Assembly (NCBI GenBank): GCA_002469975.1
Contig: DKMG01000022.1
Span: 1 to 10,925, forward strand
Direction of reading: 5' to 3'
DNA length: 10,925 nucleotides
Origin: Proteobacteria bacterium UBA7420
GTDB lineage: Bacteria > Pseudomonadota > Gammaproteobacteria > Magnimaribacterales > D2472
Both the position numbers and the translations under genes were made by a program. How positions within the stretch are numbered: the stretch's first letter is position 1; every line of letters starts with the position of its first letter. Under the pieces are notes generated by a model, which worked only from the letters and a program-made list of their open reading frames with translations, did no database searches and had not been told where the DNA came from. This document shows positions 1 through 7,260 of this stretch, piece after piece.

Positions 1-1
1 A

Positions 2-223
2 AAAATAACATTGTCTCTCGAAGGCCACGCTGATGAAAGAGGAACCAGAGAATATAACTTGGCCTTAGGGCAACGCCGCGCTGAATCTGTTACCAATTAC
101 CTTATAGCTAATGGCATCAAGAGAAGTCAATTGTCTCCCAAGAGCTATGGAGAAGAGAGACCGTTATCCCTGGGCTCTAATGACACAGCTTGGTCCAAAA
201 ATCGAAGGGTTGAAATCAAATAG
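2..223 (+). CDS. pal: Peptidoglycan-associated lipoprotein Pal, C-terminal part (5' end outside window)
   Basis: The reading frame is open from the window edge and gives about 73 residues of an OmpA-like peptidoglycan-binding domain, ending at TAG. Visible family motifs are GHADERGTREYN near the start and the LALGQRRAESV helix; the Asp and Arg of these motifs contact the diaminopimelate of peptidoglycan in known OmpA-like domains. The end (NRRVEIK) fits the usual last strand. In the family, Pal is an outer-membrane lipoprotein that works with TolQRAB in envelope constriction at division. The next gene, cpoB, starts 11 bp downstream, which is the standard end of a tol-pal operon and separates Pal from other OmpA-like proteins. 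The lipobox and N-terminal half lie upstream of the window. Confidence 0.93.
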   Translation, partial: KITLSLEGHADERGTREYNLALGQRRAESVTNYLIANGIKRSQLSPKSYGEERPLSLGSNDTAWSKNRRVEIK

Positions 224-234
224 ATTAAATTTTT

Positions 235-870
235 ATGAGATTCTTTCTTGCTACCTGCCTTCTCACTTCTGCAGTAGCGCAAGCACAGGATGTTGACGCC
301 TCAGACATCTTATTTTTAAAAGTTCAAGAGCTTGAAGGTGAGATTTCAGCACTTAGAAGTGAGCTTGAAGCGCAAGCTTACCTCATAGATAAATTACTAA
401 ATGAGAATGAGGTTTCATCCCCTCCAAATATCCAGATTAGCCAAGATACCTCTATACCAGATAACACCTTTAGATTTGAAGGCATCAATGATAGCCAGAG
501 CATCGAGGAAGTTTATGACCAAGGAATCTCTGCATTAAATAATAAAAACTTTGCAGAAGCCAAGAAAGCTTTTGGTTACCTGGCCTCTAATTTTAATGAT
601 GACGAAAAAATTCCCCTAAGTCTATTCTGGCTCGGTGAAATCTCTTTACTAGAATCTAAGCTTGAAGAAAGCGAAGATTTTTTTCAAAATCTTGCAATTA
701 ATTACCCTGAGCACTGGAGAACCCCTTTAGCTCATAAGAAAATGGGCGATATTTTAATGATGTCCGATGAGACTGAAGCAGCTAAGATTAAATATCAATT
801 TGTTGTGCAAACTTACCCAAGCAATGCTGCATCTTCTTTAGCCTTGCAGTTATTGGAAAATATGGAATAA
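235..870 (+). CDS. cpoB: Cell division coordinator CpoB (YbgF), periplasmic TPR protein
   Basis: The product is 211 residues. Residues 1-17 form a signal peptide with a likely cut after AVAQA. Residues about 21-60 are a heptad-rich coiled coil (LFLKVQELEGEISALRSEL), the trimerisation segment in known CpoB. Residues about 90-211 hold three tetratricopeptide-like repeats, with typical Phe-Ala-Glu-Ala and Tyr-Pro signatures. In E. coli, CpoB links the Tol-Pal machine to the PBP1B-LpoB peptidoglycan synthase during constriction. The gene follows pal by 11 bp and probably shares its transcript; no clear Shine-Dalgarno precedes the ATG, so coupling to pal translation is likely. It is shorter than the E. 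coli protein (about 263 residues); the linker between coiled coil and TPR domain looks reduced. Confidence 0.9.
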   Translation: MRFFLATCLLTSAVAQAQDVDASDILFLKVQELEGEISALRSELEAQAYLIDKLLNENEVSSPPNIQISQDTSIPDNTFRFEGINDSQSIEEVYDQGISALNNKNFAEAKKAFGYLASNFNDDEKIPLSLFWLGEISLLESKLEESEDFFQNLAINYPEHWRTPLAHKKMGDILMMSDETEAAKIKYQFVVQTYPSNAASSLALQLLENME

Positions 871-897
871 TCACCTTTTTTTATGAAATCCTTTCCC

Positions 898-973
898 GGG
901 TCGCTAGCTCAGCTGGTAGAGCAGTTCGCTTTTAACGAATTGGTCACAGGTTCGAATCCTGTGCGACCCACCA
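898..973 (+). tRNA. tRNA-Lys, anticodon UUU
   Basis: A complete 76-nt cloverleaf can be folded by eye. The acceptor stem is GGGTCGC (898-904) with GCGACCC (963-969), fully paired. The D stem is GCTC (907-910) with GAGC (919-922). The anticodon stem is 924-928 with 936-940, one G-T pair at the top, and loop CTTTTAA with anticodon TTT at 931-933. The T stem ACAGG/CCTGT encloses TTCGAAT. The discriminator is A970 and the CCA end (971-973) is encoded. The gene starts 27 bp after cpoB; a lysine tRNA next to cpoB also occurs in E. coli. It may be read from the tol-pal transcript or from a promoter I cannot define. Confidence 0.97.
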
Positions 974-980
974 TTCATTT

Positions 981-992
981 TTTTGATCAAAA
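981..992. repeat. Small perfect palindrome after the tRNA gene
   Basis: TTTTGATCAAAA is self-complementary over 12 bp, sits inside a T-rich stretch 8 bp after the tRNA CCA end, and overlaps the AAAGG that may serve as ribosome-binding site for the next gene. It could be a weak processing or termination signal for the tRNA, but the stem has only two G-C pairs and no following T run on the plus strand. It may simply be chance in AT-rich DNA. Confidence 0.3.
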
Positions 993-1001
993 GGTTAATT
1001 C

Positions 1002-2261
1002 TTGCAAATAAAATCTTTTACGAACCCAATACTTAAGGCCATCAAAAGGCTCGCTCTATCATTTACAAAAGAATCTTTGCTGGCAGGTTTTTTCTTTTTC
1101 TTAGTTTTGTGCTCTTGGTATATTTTACGGCCTGTTAGGAACGAGATGGCAGTTCAGAATTCTGAAATTCTTCCATACCTCCTTGGGATTGGAGCCTTGG
1201 TGATGCTCTTTTTAAATCCAGTGTATTCTTGGCTAGCATCTAGAAAAAATCTCCGCAGTGTCTTGCTCGGTTGTTATTCCTTTTTTATACTCAACCTATT
1301 GAGCTTTATTATTTTATGGCAATTTTTTGATCTCTCCTCGTCTATTTTACTGAGTCAGATCTTTTATATTTGGTGCAATGTCTATTCTTTCTTTGTGGTA
1401 TCAATCTTTTGGGTTGTAATTATTAATCTGTTTAGAGGGGACAGTGCTGCAAATGTATTTGGGGTAATCGCTGCTGGTGGTTCATTGGGAGCTTATCTAG
1501 GCTCAGAAATATCCAAGCAACTTGCATCTACATTCAACGAGTCAGGCATTATATTTTTTACCATGGTTGCCATTATCTTTTTATTGCTGGCATTGCTGAC
1601 AGGTCTGGGTCTCATGAATAGATTTAGAGATCTGCAGGGCATCAATGATTCACCTGGAGGCTCTAGCTTTGATGCTATCAAGAATTTAATATCTTCCTCT
1701 CAAATACGTTCAATAGGCTTGTATATGTATCTATGGACTGCCCTGATGACGATTCACTGGGTTACTTCTGTTGAGATAGTGAATGCATGGTCATCAGATG
1801 GCGGAAATAGAATAGTGTTTTTTAGCAAGATAGAGCAAACAGTCACAATCTTAACCTTATTCACCCAATTTTTTTTAACCTCGGTTATCCTGCGCCTAGT
1901 TAATGCTAAATATATCTTGATGACCTATGGATTTTTATTTACCGGAGTATTTGTAGGGTATTTTTTAAATCCTACTATTGGGTATGTTTTTATTGTCACG
2001 ATTGTTCTAAGATTATTTGAGTATGGCGTAAACAAGCCTACAAGGGAGCTAATCTTTAGCTACTTAAAAAAAGTAGATCGCTATAAATCCTCAGTCTTTG
2101 TAGATACATTTTTAGTTCGTCTTGGAGATTTTTCTGGCAGTGGGTTTATTCTTGTTTCAAAAACATTTGGTATAGCTTTTTCTCAAGTGCCATTATTGGC
2201 AATACCCTTTGCAGGGTGCTTGGCTTTCCTGGGATTAAAAATTCCATCCAAAAAAGATTGA
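1002..2261 (+). CDS. MFS transporter of the ATP/ADP-translocase-like (NTP/NDP exchanger-related) type
   Basis: The product is 419 residues and very hydrophobic, with about 11-12 membrane helices. After the first helix comes YILRPVRNEM (residues 40-49), a signature I associate with bacterial MFS proteins annotated near the Npt/Tlc ATP:ADP translocases. Also typical are the FFVVSIFW...NLFRGDSAANVFGVIAAGG region (about 130-167) and, near the C-terminus, EYGVNKPTRELIF followed by a charged YK..VFVDT segment. The true substrate of these free-living relatives is not known to me; nucleotide exchange should not be assumed. The TTG at 1002 is the first possible start, because TAA occurs in frame two codons upstream; AAAGG at 990-994 gives a usable ribosome site. 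The gene stands alone, after the tRNA and convergent with bepA, with a 4-bp gap. Confidence 0.75.
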   Translation: MQIKSFTNPILKAIKRLALSFTKESLLAGFFFFLVLCSWYILRPVRNEMAVQNSEILPYLLGIGALVMLFLNPVYSWLASRKNLRSVLLGCYSFFILNLLSFIILWQFFDLSSSILLSQIFYIWCNVYSFFVVSIFWVVIINLFRGDSAANVFGVIAAGGSLGAYLGSEISKQLASTFNESGIIFFTMVAIIFLLLALLTGLGLMNRFRDLQGINDSPGGSSFDAIKNLISSSQIRSIGLYMYLWTALMTIHWVTSVEIVNAWSSDGGNRIVFFSKIEQTVTILTLFTQFFLTSVILRLVNAKYILMTYGFLFTGVFVGYFLNPTIGYVFIVTIVLRLFEYGVNKPTRELIFSYLKKVDRYKSSVFVDTFLVRLGDFSGSGFILVSKTFGIAFSQVPLLAIPFAGCLAFLGLKIPSKKD

Positions 2262-2265
2262 ATGT

Positions 2266-3696
2266 TTAAAAACCTCTTTTTTGACCCAATCGATCCTGGG
2301 CGTATTTAATTTTAGTCATAATCAGCTCAGAGGTTTGAAATGAATTGACTGACAACCTTAGCGCCAGCTGAAACTGATTGAGAGCATTCTCCAGATCGCC
2401 AATTAGCAGATAGTACTCCCCACGACTCAGGTGATACCCAACAATATTTTTACCTGCTCGCTGAATTTCTGATAGCAGCCTCCAAAGGTGCGGATCATTA
2501 TTCTTTGTAATTAAAAGCTCTCTAAGAATTTCCTCGGCTTCAATCGTTCTTTGTTGTCCACTAAGAATATTTGATTTAATAATTGAAGCAGGGTAATTAC
2601 CCGGTGAAATATTTAACACTCTATCGATTTGTAAGCTCGCTTGATCAAAATTTTGATTTGAAAGATGTATCTCAGATTTTGTGATATTAAGAATTAAATT
2701 TTTTGGATGCCTCGCAAGCAATTTCTCAAGATTTGACAGAGCCTTCTCAAAACTACCATTCAGCTTGAGTGCAGCAACATACGCATATTGGTTCTCAACG
2801 GTTGGATTGTCCAGGGCAAGTTTTTCAAAATACCGCACTGCAGATTGAGGAGGCAAAGATATATATCGCGCTTGAAGTCTGCCTTTAACCAGCTCGAAGT
2901 TAAGAGTGTTTTTTTTCCCTCCTGAAAACTCTATTTGATCTGCTGCATTTAACGCATCGCTGACCCTGGAAGAAGAGACGGGATGGGTTAAAAGAAACTC
3001 AGGGGGGTTATCTCCGGCAAGTTTTCTAATCTTAGCCATGTTCTCAAACATTTGACCCATAGCAGTCGGGTCATAACCTGCAGCAACTAAGTTATTGAAA
3101 CCATAACGATCTGCTTCTCGTTCAAAGATTCTGCTATATCTTAATTGTTGCTGAGCTAGAGCAGCTGGCCCTGTCATAAAGGCTGTAGGATTATTTGAAA
3201 CAAGTGCCAAGGCAATTGCAGAAACCATGACCAATGAAGATGCTATATTTGTATCACGCCCCCGCAACACTCTTCTTGCAAAATGCCTCTGGCTCAAGTG
3301 CGCAAGCTCATGCCCAAGGACTGATGATAATTGCGCTTCGTTGCCAGCATTTAAAAATAAACCACCATTCACCCCAATGACTCCACCCGGGGCAGCAAAA
3401 GCATTTAATGATTTCTCATCAATCAGGATAACAGTGAAATCTCTATCGTTAACTTGGGATGATTCAGAAAGTCTGTAGATAAGTAACTCTGTATATTCCT
3501 GAATAACAGGATCATTGATCAAAGGTGCTTGAGCATAAACTTGCTCTACAAAGCTTTGACCAAGCAACTTTTCTTGCTCAAGAGATATTACTCCTGAGAC
3601 TCTATCCCCCAAGCTGGGTAAATTTAAGTCCTTGTCTTGAGACAGGACTCCCTGAGAAATTAGTATTCCTGCAAGAATTATCAATCTAATAATCAT
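2266..3696 (-). CDS. bepA: M48 family metalloprotease with TPR domain, BepA-like (YfgC)
   Basis: The product is 476 residues. A signal peptide covers about residues 1-19. The M48 zinc-protease domain follows: HELAH at 129-133 gives two His ligands and the catalytic Glu, and FEREADRYG around 191-199 gives the third ligand (Glu194). THPV at 237-240 carries the His that in E. coli BepA (His246) acts as a switch ligand. Residues about 280-470 are a run of TPR-like helices. In E. coli, BepA is a periplasmic protease and chaperone that helps LptD assembly and removes stalled barrel proteins at the BAM complex. Length is near the E. coli value of 487. The neighbour perM, divergent here, is also next to bepA in E. 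coli, which supports BepA over LoiP-type M48 proteins. Confidence 0.9.
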   Translation of the reverse strand: MIIRLIILAGILISQGVLSQDKDLNLPSLGDRVSGVISLEQEKLLGQSFVEQVYAQAPLINDPVIQEYTELLIYRLSESSQVNDRDFTVILIDEKSLNAFAAPGGVIGVNGGLFLNAGNEAQLSSVLGHELAHLSQRHFARRVLRGRDTNIASSLVMVSAIALALVSNNPTAFMTGPAALAQQQLRYSRIFEREADRYGFNNLVAAGYDPTAMGQMFENMAKIRKLAGDNPPEFLLTHPVSSSRVSDALNAADQIEFSGGKKNTLNFELVKGRLQARYISLPPQSAVRYFEKLALDNPTVENQYAYVAALKLNGSFEKALSNLEKLLARHPKNLILNITKSEIHLSNQNFDQASLQIDRVLNISPGNYPASIIKSNILSGQQRTIEAEEILRELLITKNNDPHLWRLLSEIQRAGKNIVGYHLSRGEYYLLIGDLENALNQFQLALRLSVNSFQTSELIMTKIKYAQDRLGQKRGF

Positions 3697-3775
3697 GGGT
3701 CTATCTTAGCTTATGCTTACACTATTGATTAATTTGAATTAACATATATATCTTTGACAACCTAAACCATCAAAA

Positions 3776-4831
3776 GTGCTAGAAGAAATAAATAATTTAT
3801 TTAAAAAGATTTTTTCTAATGAGGAGACTCTAGTCTTTACCTTGTTATTAATACTGGCTTTCTTAGTTTTATTTTTCCTTGGGAGCATCCTTACACCTTT
3901 TTTGATCAGTATTATTTTTGCATACCTATTAATTGGTATGCAAACCAGGTTTGAGTCCTTTGGTATCAATGGCTCCATTGCATTATTTTTAACCTACAGC
4001 ATTTTTTTATTACTTGGAATTGCCCTGATGGTCTGGCTAGCTCCTTTGGTATACCAGCAGCTTCAAGCAATCGTGTTGGAGGTTCCCAAGTGGCTGAATT
4101 CATTTGTATCTTTTGTTCAAGGCATTCCGGCAAAATATCCTGATCTAGTTTCCTCTGATCAAATAACAGCTTTTCTTCAGAGTGTGTCTGGTCAGGTCTC
4201 CACTTTATCTCAAAATTTTGTTACAGCCTCAATTGCTGGAATTCAAAATACTGCAACTGTTGCTATTAATTTAATTTTATTGCCCATTCTTGTCTATTTC
4301 TTTCTGTGTGATCGAGAGTCAATCATCTCGGGTGTTTTAAGCATCCTACCAAAGGATAGAAAAATGCTAAACAATATATGGATTGAGATGGATGATCAGC
4401 TCAGCAATTACGCTCGAGGCAAGGCTATCGAAATTGCAATCGTGGGTTCTATTGCAGCAATTATTTTTATGTATTTTAATTTAGAGTACGTAGCATTATT
4501 GTCTGTGCTAGTTGGTTTTTCTGTGTTGATTCCATATTTAGGTGCTTTTATCGTCACAATTCCAGTTGCAGCTGTTGGTTTGCTGCAATTTGGTCTCACA
4601 TTTGAATTTTGGTTGCTCATGGGCTCTTACCTAGCCCTTCAAGTCCTAGATGGTAATTTACTAGTCCCAATTCTTTTTTCTGATGCTGTGAAGCTTCATC
4701 CAGTCGCTATTATTTTGGCGGTCTTTGTTTTTGGAAGTCTATTTGGATTTTGGGGGGTATTTTTTGCAATTCCAATCGCTACCTTTGTTAAGGCTATATG
4801 GAATGCATGGCCAGAGAAGCTATCCGATTAA
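3776..4831 (+). CDS. perM: AI-2E family transporter / PerM-like permease
   Basis: The product is 351 residues, matching the usual length (E. coli PerM is 353). Two membrane helices occupy about residues 17-55, another about 62-85, then a polar segment (about 90-150) and a second block of helices from about 155 to the end. The C-terminal DGNLLVPILFSDAVKLHP stretch followed by GVFFAIPIA is the most characteristic part of the AI-2E/UPF0118 family. Members have been linked to autoinducer-2 export and to sodium/proton antiport; the role of PerM is not settled. GTG at 3776 is the first possible start, because a TGA lies in frame six codons upstream; no good ribosome site is seen. Divergent from bepA (79-bp gap) and convergent with bcp (7-bp gap). 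Confidence 0.88.
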   Translation: MLEEINNLFKKIFSNEETLVFTLLLILAFLVLFFLGSILTPFLISIIFAYLLIGMQTRFESFGINGSIALFLTYSIFLLLGIALMVWLAPLVYQQLQAIVLEVPKWLNSFVSFVQGIPAKYPDLVSSDQITAFLQSVSGQVSTLSQNFVTASIAGIQNTATVAINLILLPILVYFFLCDRESIISGVLSILPKDRKMLNNIWIEMDDQLSNYARGKAIEIAIVGSIAAIIFMYFNLEYVALLSVLVGFSVLIPYLGAFIVTIPVAAVGLLQFGLTFEFWLLMGSYLALQVLDGNLLVPILFSDAVKLHPVAIILAVFVFGSLFGFWGVFFAIPIATFVKAIWNAWPEKLSD

Positions 4832-4838
4832 CTTAGGC

Positions 4839-5312
4839 TTATTTTACGAGATCCCTAACAGCCTCAAGAACCTCTTGAACATGACCTTTCACTTTAACTC
4901 CTCTCCACTCTGTTTGAATTTTTCCTTTTTCGTCGATAATAAATGTACTCCTATCAACCCCCATGTACTCTCTTCCATACATTGATTTAAGCTTCATCAC
5001 ATCAAATGCTTTGCATACCTTTTCATCCGGATCTGATAGAAGCTCAAAGGGAAAATTTTGTTTCAATTTAAAATTCTCATGAGACTTAATAGATTCTCTT
5101 GAGACCCCCAAAATTTCAGTATTCATTTTTTTAAATTCTTTATAGTTATCTCTGAACTCTTGGCCCTCGATTGTGCAGCCTGGAGTACTATCTTTTGGGT
5201 AGAAGTAAACCACAAGATTTTTTCCTACAAAAGAAGCATTAGATAGAGTTTGATTGTTCGTTGCTTCAGCTTCGAAACTAGGACATTTTTTACCTTGTAA
5301 GTTTTTAGTCAT
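4839..5312 (-). CDS. bcp: Thioredoxin-fold peroxiredoxin, BCP/PrxQ family
   Basis: The product is 157 residues, the usual length for the family (E. coli Bcp is 156). YFYPKDSTPGCT holds the peroxidatic Cys46 in the standard TPGCT motif, with Arg at the expected later position in the fold (VDRSTFIID). The family reduces hydrogen peroxide and organic hydroperoxides, usually with thioredoxin. The resolving cysteine found five residues later in E. coli Bcp is replaced by Gln51, and the alternative position in helix 3 is also not Cys. The only other cysteines are Cys10 and Cys100, so this could be a 1-Cys type enzyme or use an unusual partner. It is divergent from dapA with a 49-bp gap; E. coli also has bcp near dapA. 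No Shine-Dalgarno is visible before the ATG. Confidence 0.93.
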   Translation of the reverse strand: MTKNLQGKKCPSFEAEATNNQTLSNASFVGKNLVVYFYPKDSTPGCTIEGQEFRDNYKEFKKMNTEILGVSRESIKSHENFKLKQNFPFELLSDPDEKVCKAFDVMKLKSMYGREYMGVDRSTFIIDEKGKIQTEWRGVKVKGHVQEVLEAVRDLVK

Positions 5313-5361
5313 TATTTGTTATAAAAAAAGTGTATAGTTTCATTTTTTACTGAAAATAAGA

Positions 5362-6261
5362 ATGATGCAACCCCTTCAAGGTAGTTTTGTAGCCTTAGTG
5401 ACGCCAATGCATGGGGATGGCAGTGTCGATTATGTCTCTTTGGAGGCGCTGATTGAATGGCACATTGCATCGGGCACAAGTGGTATAGTATCCGTCGGAA
5501 CTACCGGTGAATCAGCTACGGTTTCTATTTCCGAGCATCTTGAGATTATTAATAAAACCATTCAGATTGTAAGTCAAAGAATCCCTGTCATAGCTGGAAC
5601 AGGAGCAAATTCTACACAAGAGGCAATTGAATTAACTGAAACAGCCGCATCACTCGGTGCAGACTATGCTTTGATAGTGACCCCTTATTACAATAAACCA
5701 AATCAAAATGGCTTATTCCAGCATTTCACCAAAATTGCAGACTCAGTAGACATTCCTCAAATTTTATATAATGTTCCATCTAGGACAGCTTGCGACTTAA
5801 GACCTGAGACCGTTGAAGATTTGGCAGCTCACCCCAATATTATTGGAATCAAAGAAGCTACAAATGACTCGTTGCGATTGGGCGAGTTAATGGCGATTGC
5901 TGAAAAATTAGCAGATCAAAAATATTTTTCTGTTTTATCTGGTGATGACCCCAGCTTCAATTCCTTTATGGCAGAAGGGGGCGATGGAGTGATTTCTGTA
6001 GCTGCAAATATTTTACCAAATGAAGTGTCAAAAATTTGTAGTTTGAATCTTGAGGGGTGCATCGATGATGCTAGAGAACTAAATGAGATGTTTTTAGATA
6101 TTTACGAACTTTTATTTATTGAATCTAATCCAATCCCTGTGAAATGGATGCTTGCGAAAATGAAAAAAATTAATCCAGGCATTAGATTGCCCCTTATTCC
6201 CTTGGCTACCGAGTATCATGATGCAATAATTAATGAATTGACTAAATTAAAATTACTATGA
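5362..6261 (+). CDS. dapA: 4-hydroxy-tetrahydrodipicolinate synthase
   Basis: The product is 299 residues (E. coli DapA is 292) and aligns along the whole length by eye. The enzyme condenses pyruvate with L-aspartate-4-semialdehyde, the first committed step to diaminopimelate and lysine, in the cytoplasm. Active-site residues are all present: the VGTTGESAT loop with Thr47/Thr48, Tyr136 in LYNVPSRT, Arg141, and the Schiff-base Lys164 in IIGIKEAT. The end, NPIPVKWML followed by RLPLIPL, is also family-typical. Two adjacent ATGs at 5362 and 5365 are possible starts; I cannot choose between them. The TGA stop overlaps the bamC ATG by 4 bp, showing translational coupling. The pair dapA-bamC is conserved in gammaproteobacteria and joins cell-wall precursor supply with envelope assembly. 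Confidence 0.97.
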   Translation: MMQPLQGSFVALVTPMHGDGSVDYVSLEALIEWHIASGTSGIVSVGTTGESATVSISEHLEIINKTIQIVSQRIPVIAGTGANSTQEAIELTETAASLGADYALIVTPYYNKPNQNGLFQHFTKIADSVDIPQILYNVPSRTACDLRPETVEDLAAHPNIIGIKEATNDSLRLGELMAIAEKLADQKYFSVLSGDDPSFNSFMAEGGDGVISVAANILPNEVSKICSLNLEGCIDDARELNEMFLDIYELLFIESNPIPVKWMLAKMKKINPGIRLPLIPLATEYHDAIINELTKLKLL

Positions 6262-7256
6262 AATACATAAGACATTACTTCTTCGTCTCTTTTGCAGTTT
6301 TTATGGGATCTTGCTCTTATATTACTGGTCCAGAAGGCCTATATCCAGAAACAAAGTATGAGTTTTTTGAAGAAGAGATAAGTTCAGAAATTCAATTAGA
6401 TAATGATAGCTTTGCGATTGTTTCAGATGACCACTATCCACCAATCACAGAGGGCATCTCAACTGCAGAAGTTCAAGATATCCCAGCCCCCAGACAAATA
6501 TTTTCCTCAGGAGAGTCAAACGAAGTTCAACTCAGAAGGTTGGGAGAATTAATGTGGGTTTATATTGAGACTCTCCCATCAACAGCATGGCCTATTACCA
6601 AAAATTATATAGAGGCTTCTTCAATGTCTATTATAGGTGCCGATCCAGATGCTGGTAAATTCACCATCCAATATTCCGAAGACTTAAACCTGATTCTAAC
6701 TGTTGAGCATGGCATCAAAGAAGCCTCCACAGAAATTTTTTTAACTCCAGAGATTTCTAATGGAGCAATCAGTCCGGATGCAGACATAGCCTTTATTCAA
6801 ACTGAGCTTGAAAAGTTGGTGCAATATTTTGCTAGCTCTGCTGCATCTTTTTCTGGCACATCGCTTGCAGCACAAGGCTTAAATGATAGGAAGAAAGCAA
6901 AAATCTTTAACTTAAACAATCAAACAACTATTCAACTAGATCTAGGGTTTGATAGGGCCTGGTCAGCCGTGAGCAGAGCATTAATCGCTGGTAATATTAC
7001 TTCCAATGATATTGATAGAGAGAAGGGAATTTTTCTAGTCAGCTATGCAGTTGAGTCTGAAAGCAATGGATGGTTTAATTTTTTAAACTTTTCAGATGAA
7101 AAAAGCTCTGATTCATTATTGCTAAAAGAGCAAGCTGAATTTAAAATTATTTTAACAAGAGCTGATCAGAAGACTAATATCTTTGTTGAGTCCCTATCGG
7201 GCTCTCCTGAAGATGCCGAAGCTTTGATCTCAACAATCAATGAATTACTGAGTTAA
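6258..7256 (+). CDS. bamC: Outer membrane assembly lipoprotein BamC
   Basis: The product is 332 residues (E. coli BamC is 344). A lipoprotein signal ends in FMGSC, with Cys19 the likely lipidated residue followed by Ser. A low-complexity acidic segment (about 20-75) ends with VQDIPAPRQIF, which resembles the E. coli segment that wraps around BamD. Two predicted alpha/beta (helix-grip) domains follow, about 85-190 and 225-332, joined by a Ser/Ala-rich linker. BamC is an accessory part of the beta-barrel assembly complex at the outer membrane. Sequence identity to E. coli is low, so the call leans on the dapA-bamC-purC order, the lipobox and the two-domain layout. ATG overlaps the dapA stop (ATGA), and purC begins 4 bp after the TAA. 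Confidence 0.85.
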   Translation: MKYIRHYFFVSFAVFMGSCSYITGPEGLYPETKYEFFEEEISSEIQLDNDSFAIVSDDHYPPITEGISTAEVQDIPAPRQIFSSGESNEVQLRRLGELMWVYIETLPSTAWPITKNYIEASSMSIIGADPDAGKFTIQYSEDLNLILTVEHGIKEASTEIFLTPEISNGAISPDADIAFIQTELEKLVQYFASSAASFSGTSLAAQGLNDRKKAKIFNLNNQTTIQLDLGFDRAWSAVSRALIAGNITSNDIDREKGIFLVSYAVESESNGWFNFLNFSDEKSSDSLLLKEQAEFKIILTRADQKTNIFVESLSGSPEDAEALISTINELLS

Positions 7257-7260
7257 ATTT

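Noticed and set aside
953..1001. tRNA-Lys 3' end as an integration (att) site with mobile DNA following
   Set aside because: No integrase is present and no second copy of the tRNA 3' end was seen in the window; the following genes are a transporter and conserved core genes.
2250..2282. AAAAAAGA / TCTTTTTT pairing between the convergent transporter and bepA genes as a two-way terminator
   Set aside because: The 8-bp stem has one G-C pair and a 17-nt loop; it is too weak to call, though the T run after it would suit plus-strand termination.
3227..3478. Plus-strand open frame inside bepA
   Set aside because: It is antisense to the conserved M48 catalytic region and shows no protein family features.
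3697..3775. Promoter for perM (TTGATT 3725-3730, TATATC 3747-3752) and for bepA (minus strand TAAGAT near its ATG)
   Set aside because: Matches are partial and the region is very AT-rich; promoters must be in this divergent gap, but I cannot place them with confidence.
5313..5361. Divergent promoters for bcp and dapA, with bcp possibly leaderless (TATAAC on the minus strand 5 bp before ATG; TATAGT at 5333-5338 on the plus strand)
   Set aside because: Both -10-like boxes exist, but neither has a -35 box at proper spacing, and such hexamers are frequent in AT-rich DNA.
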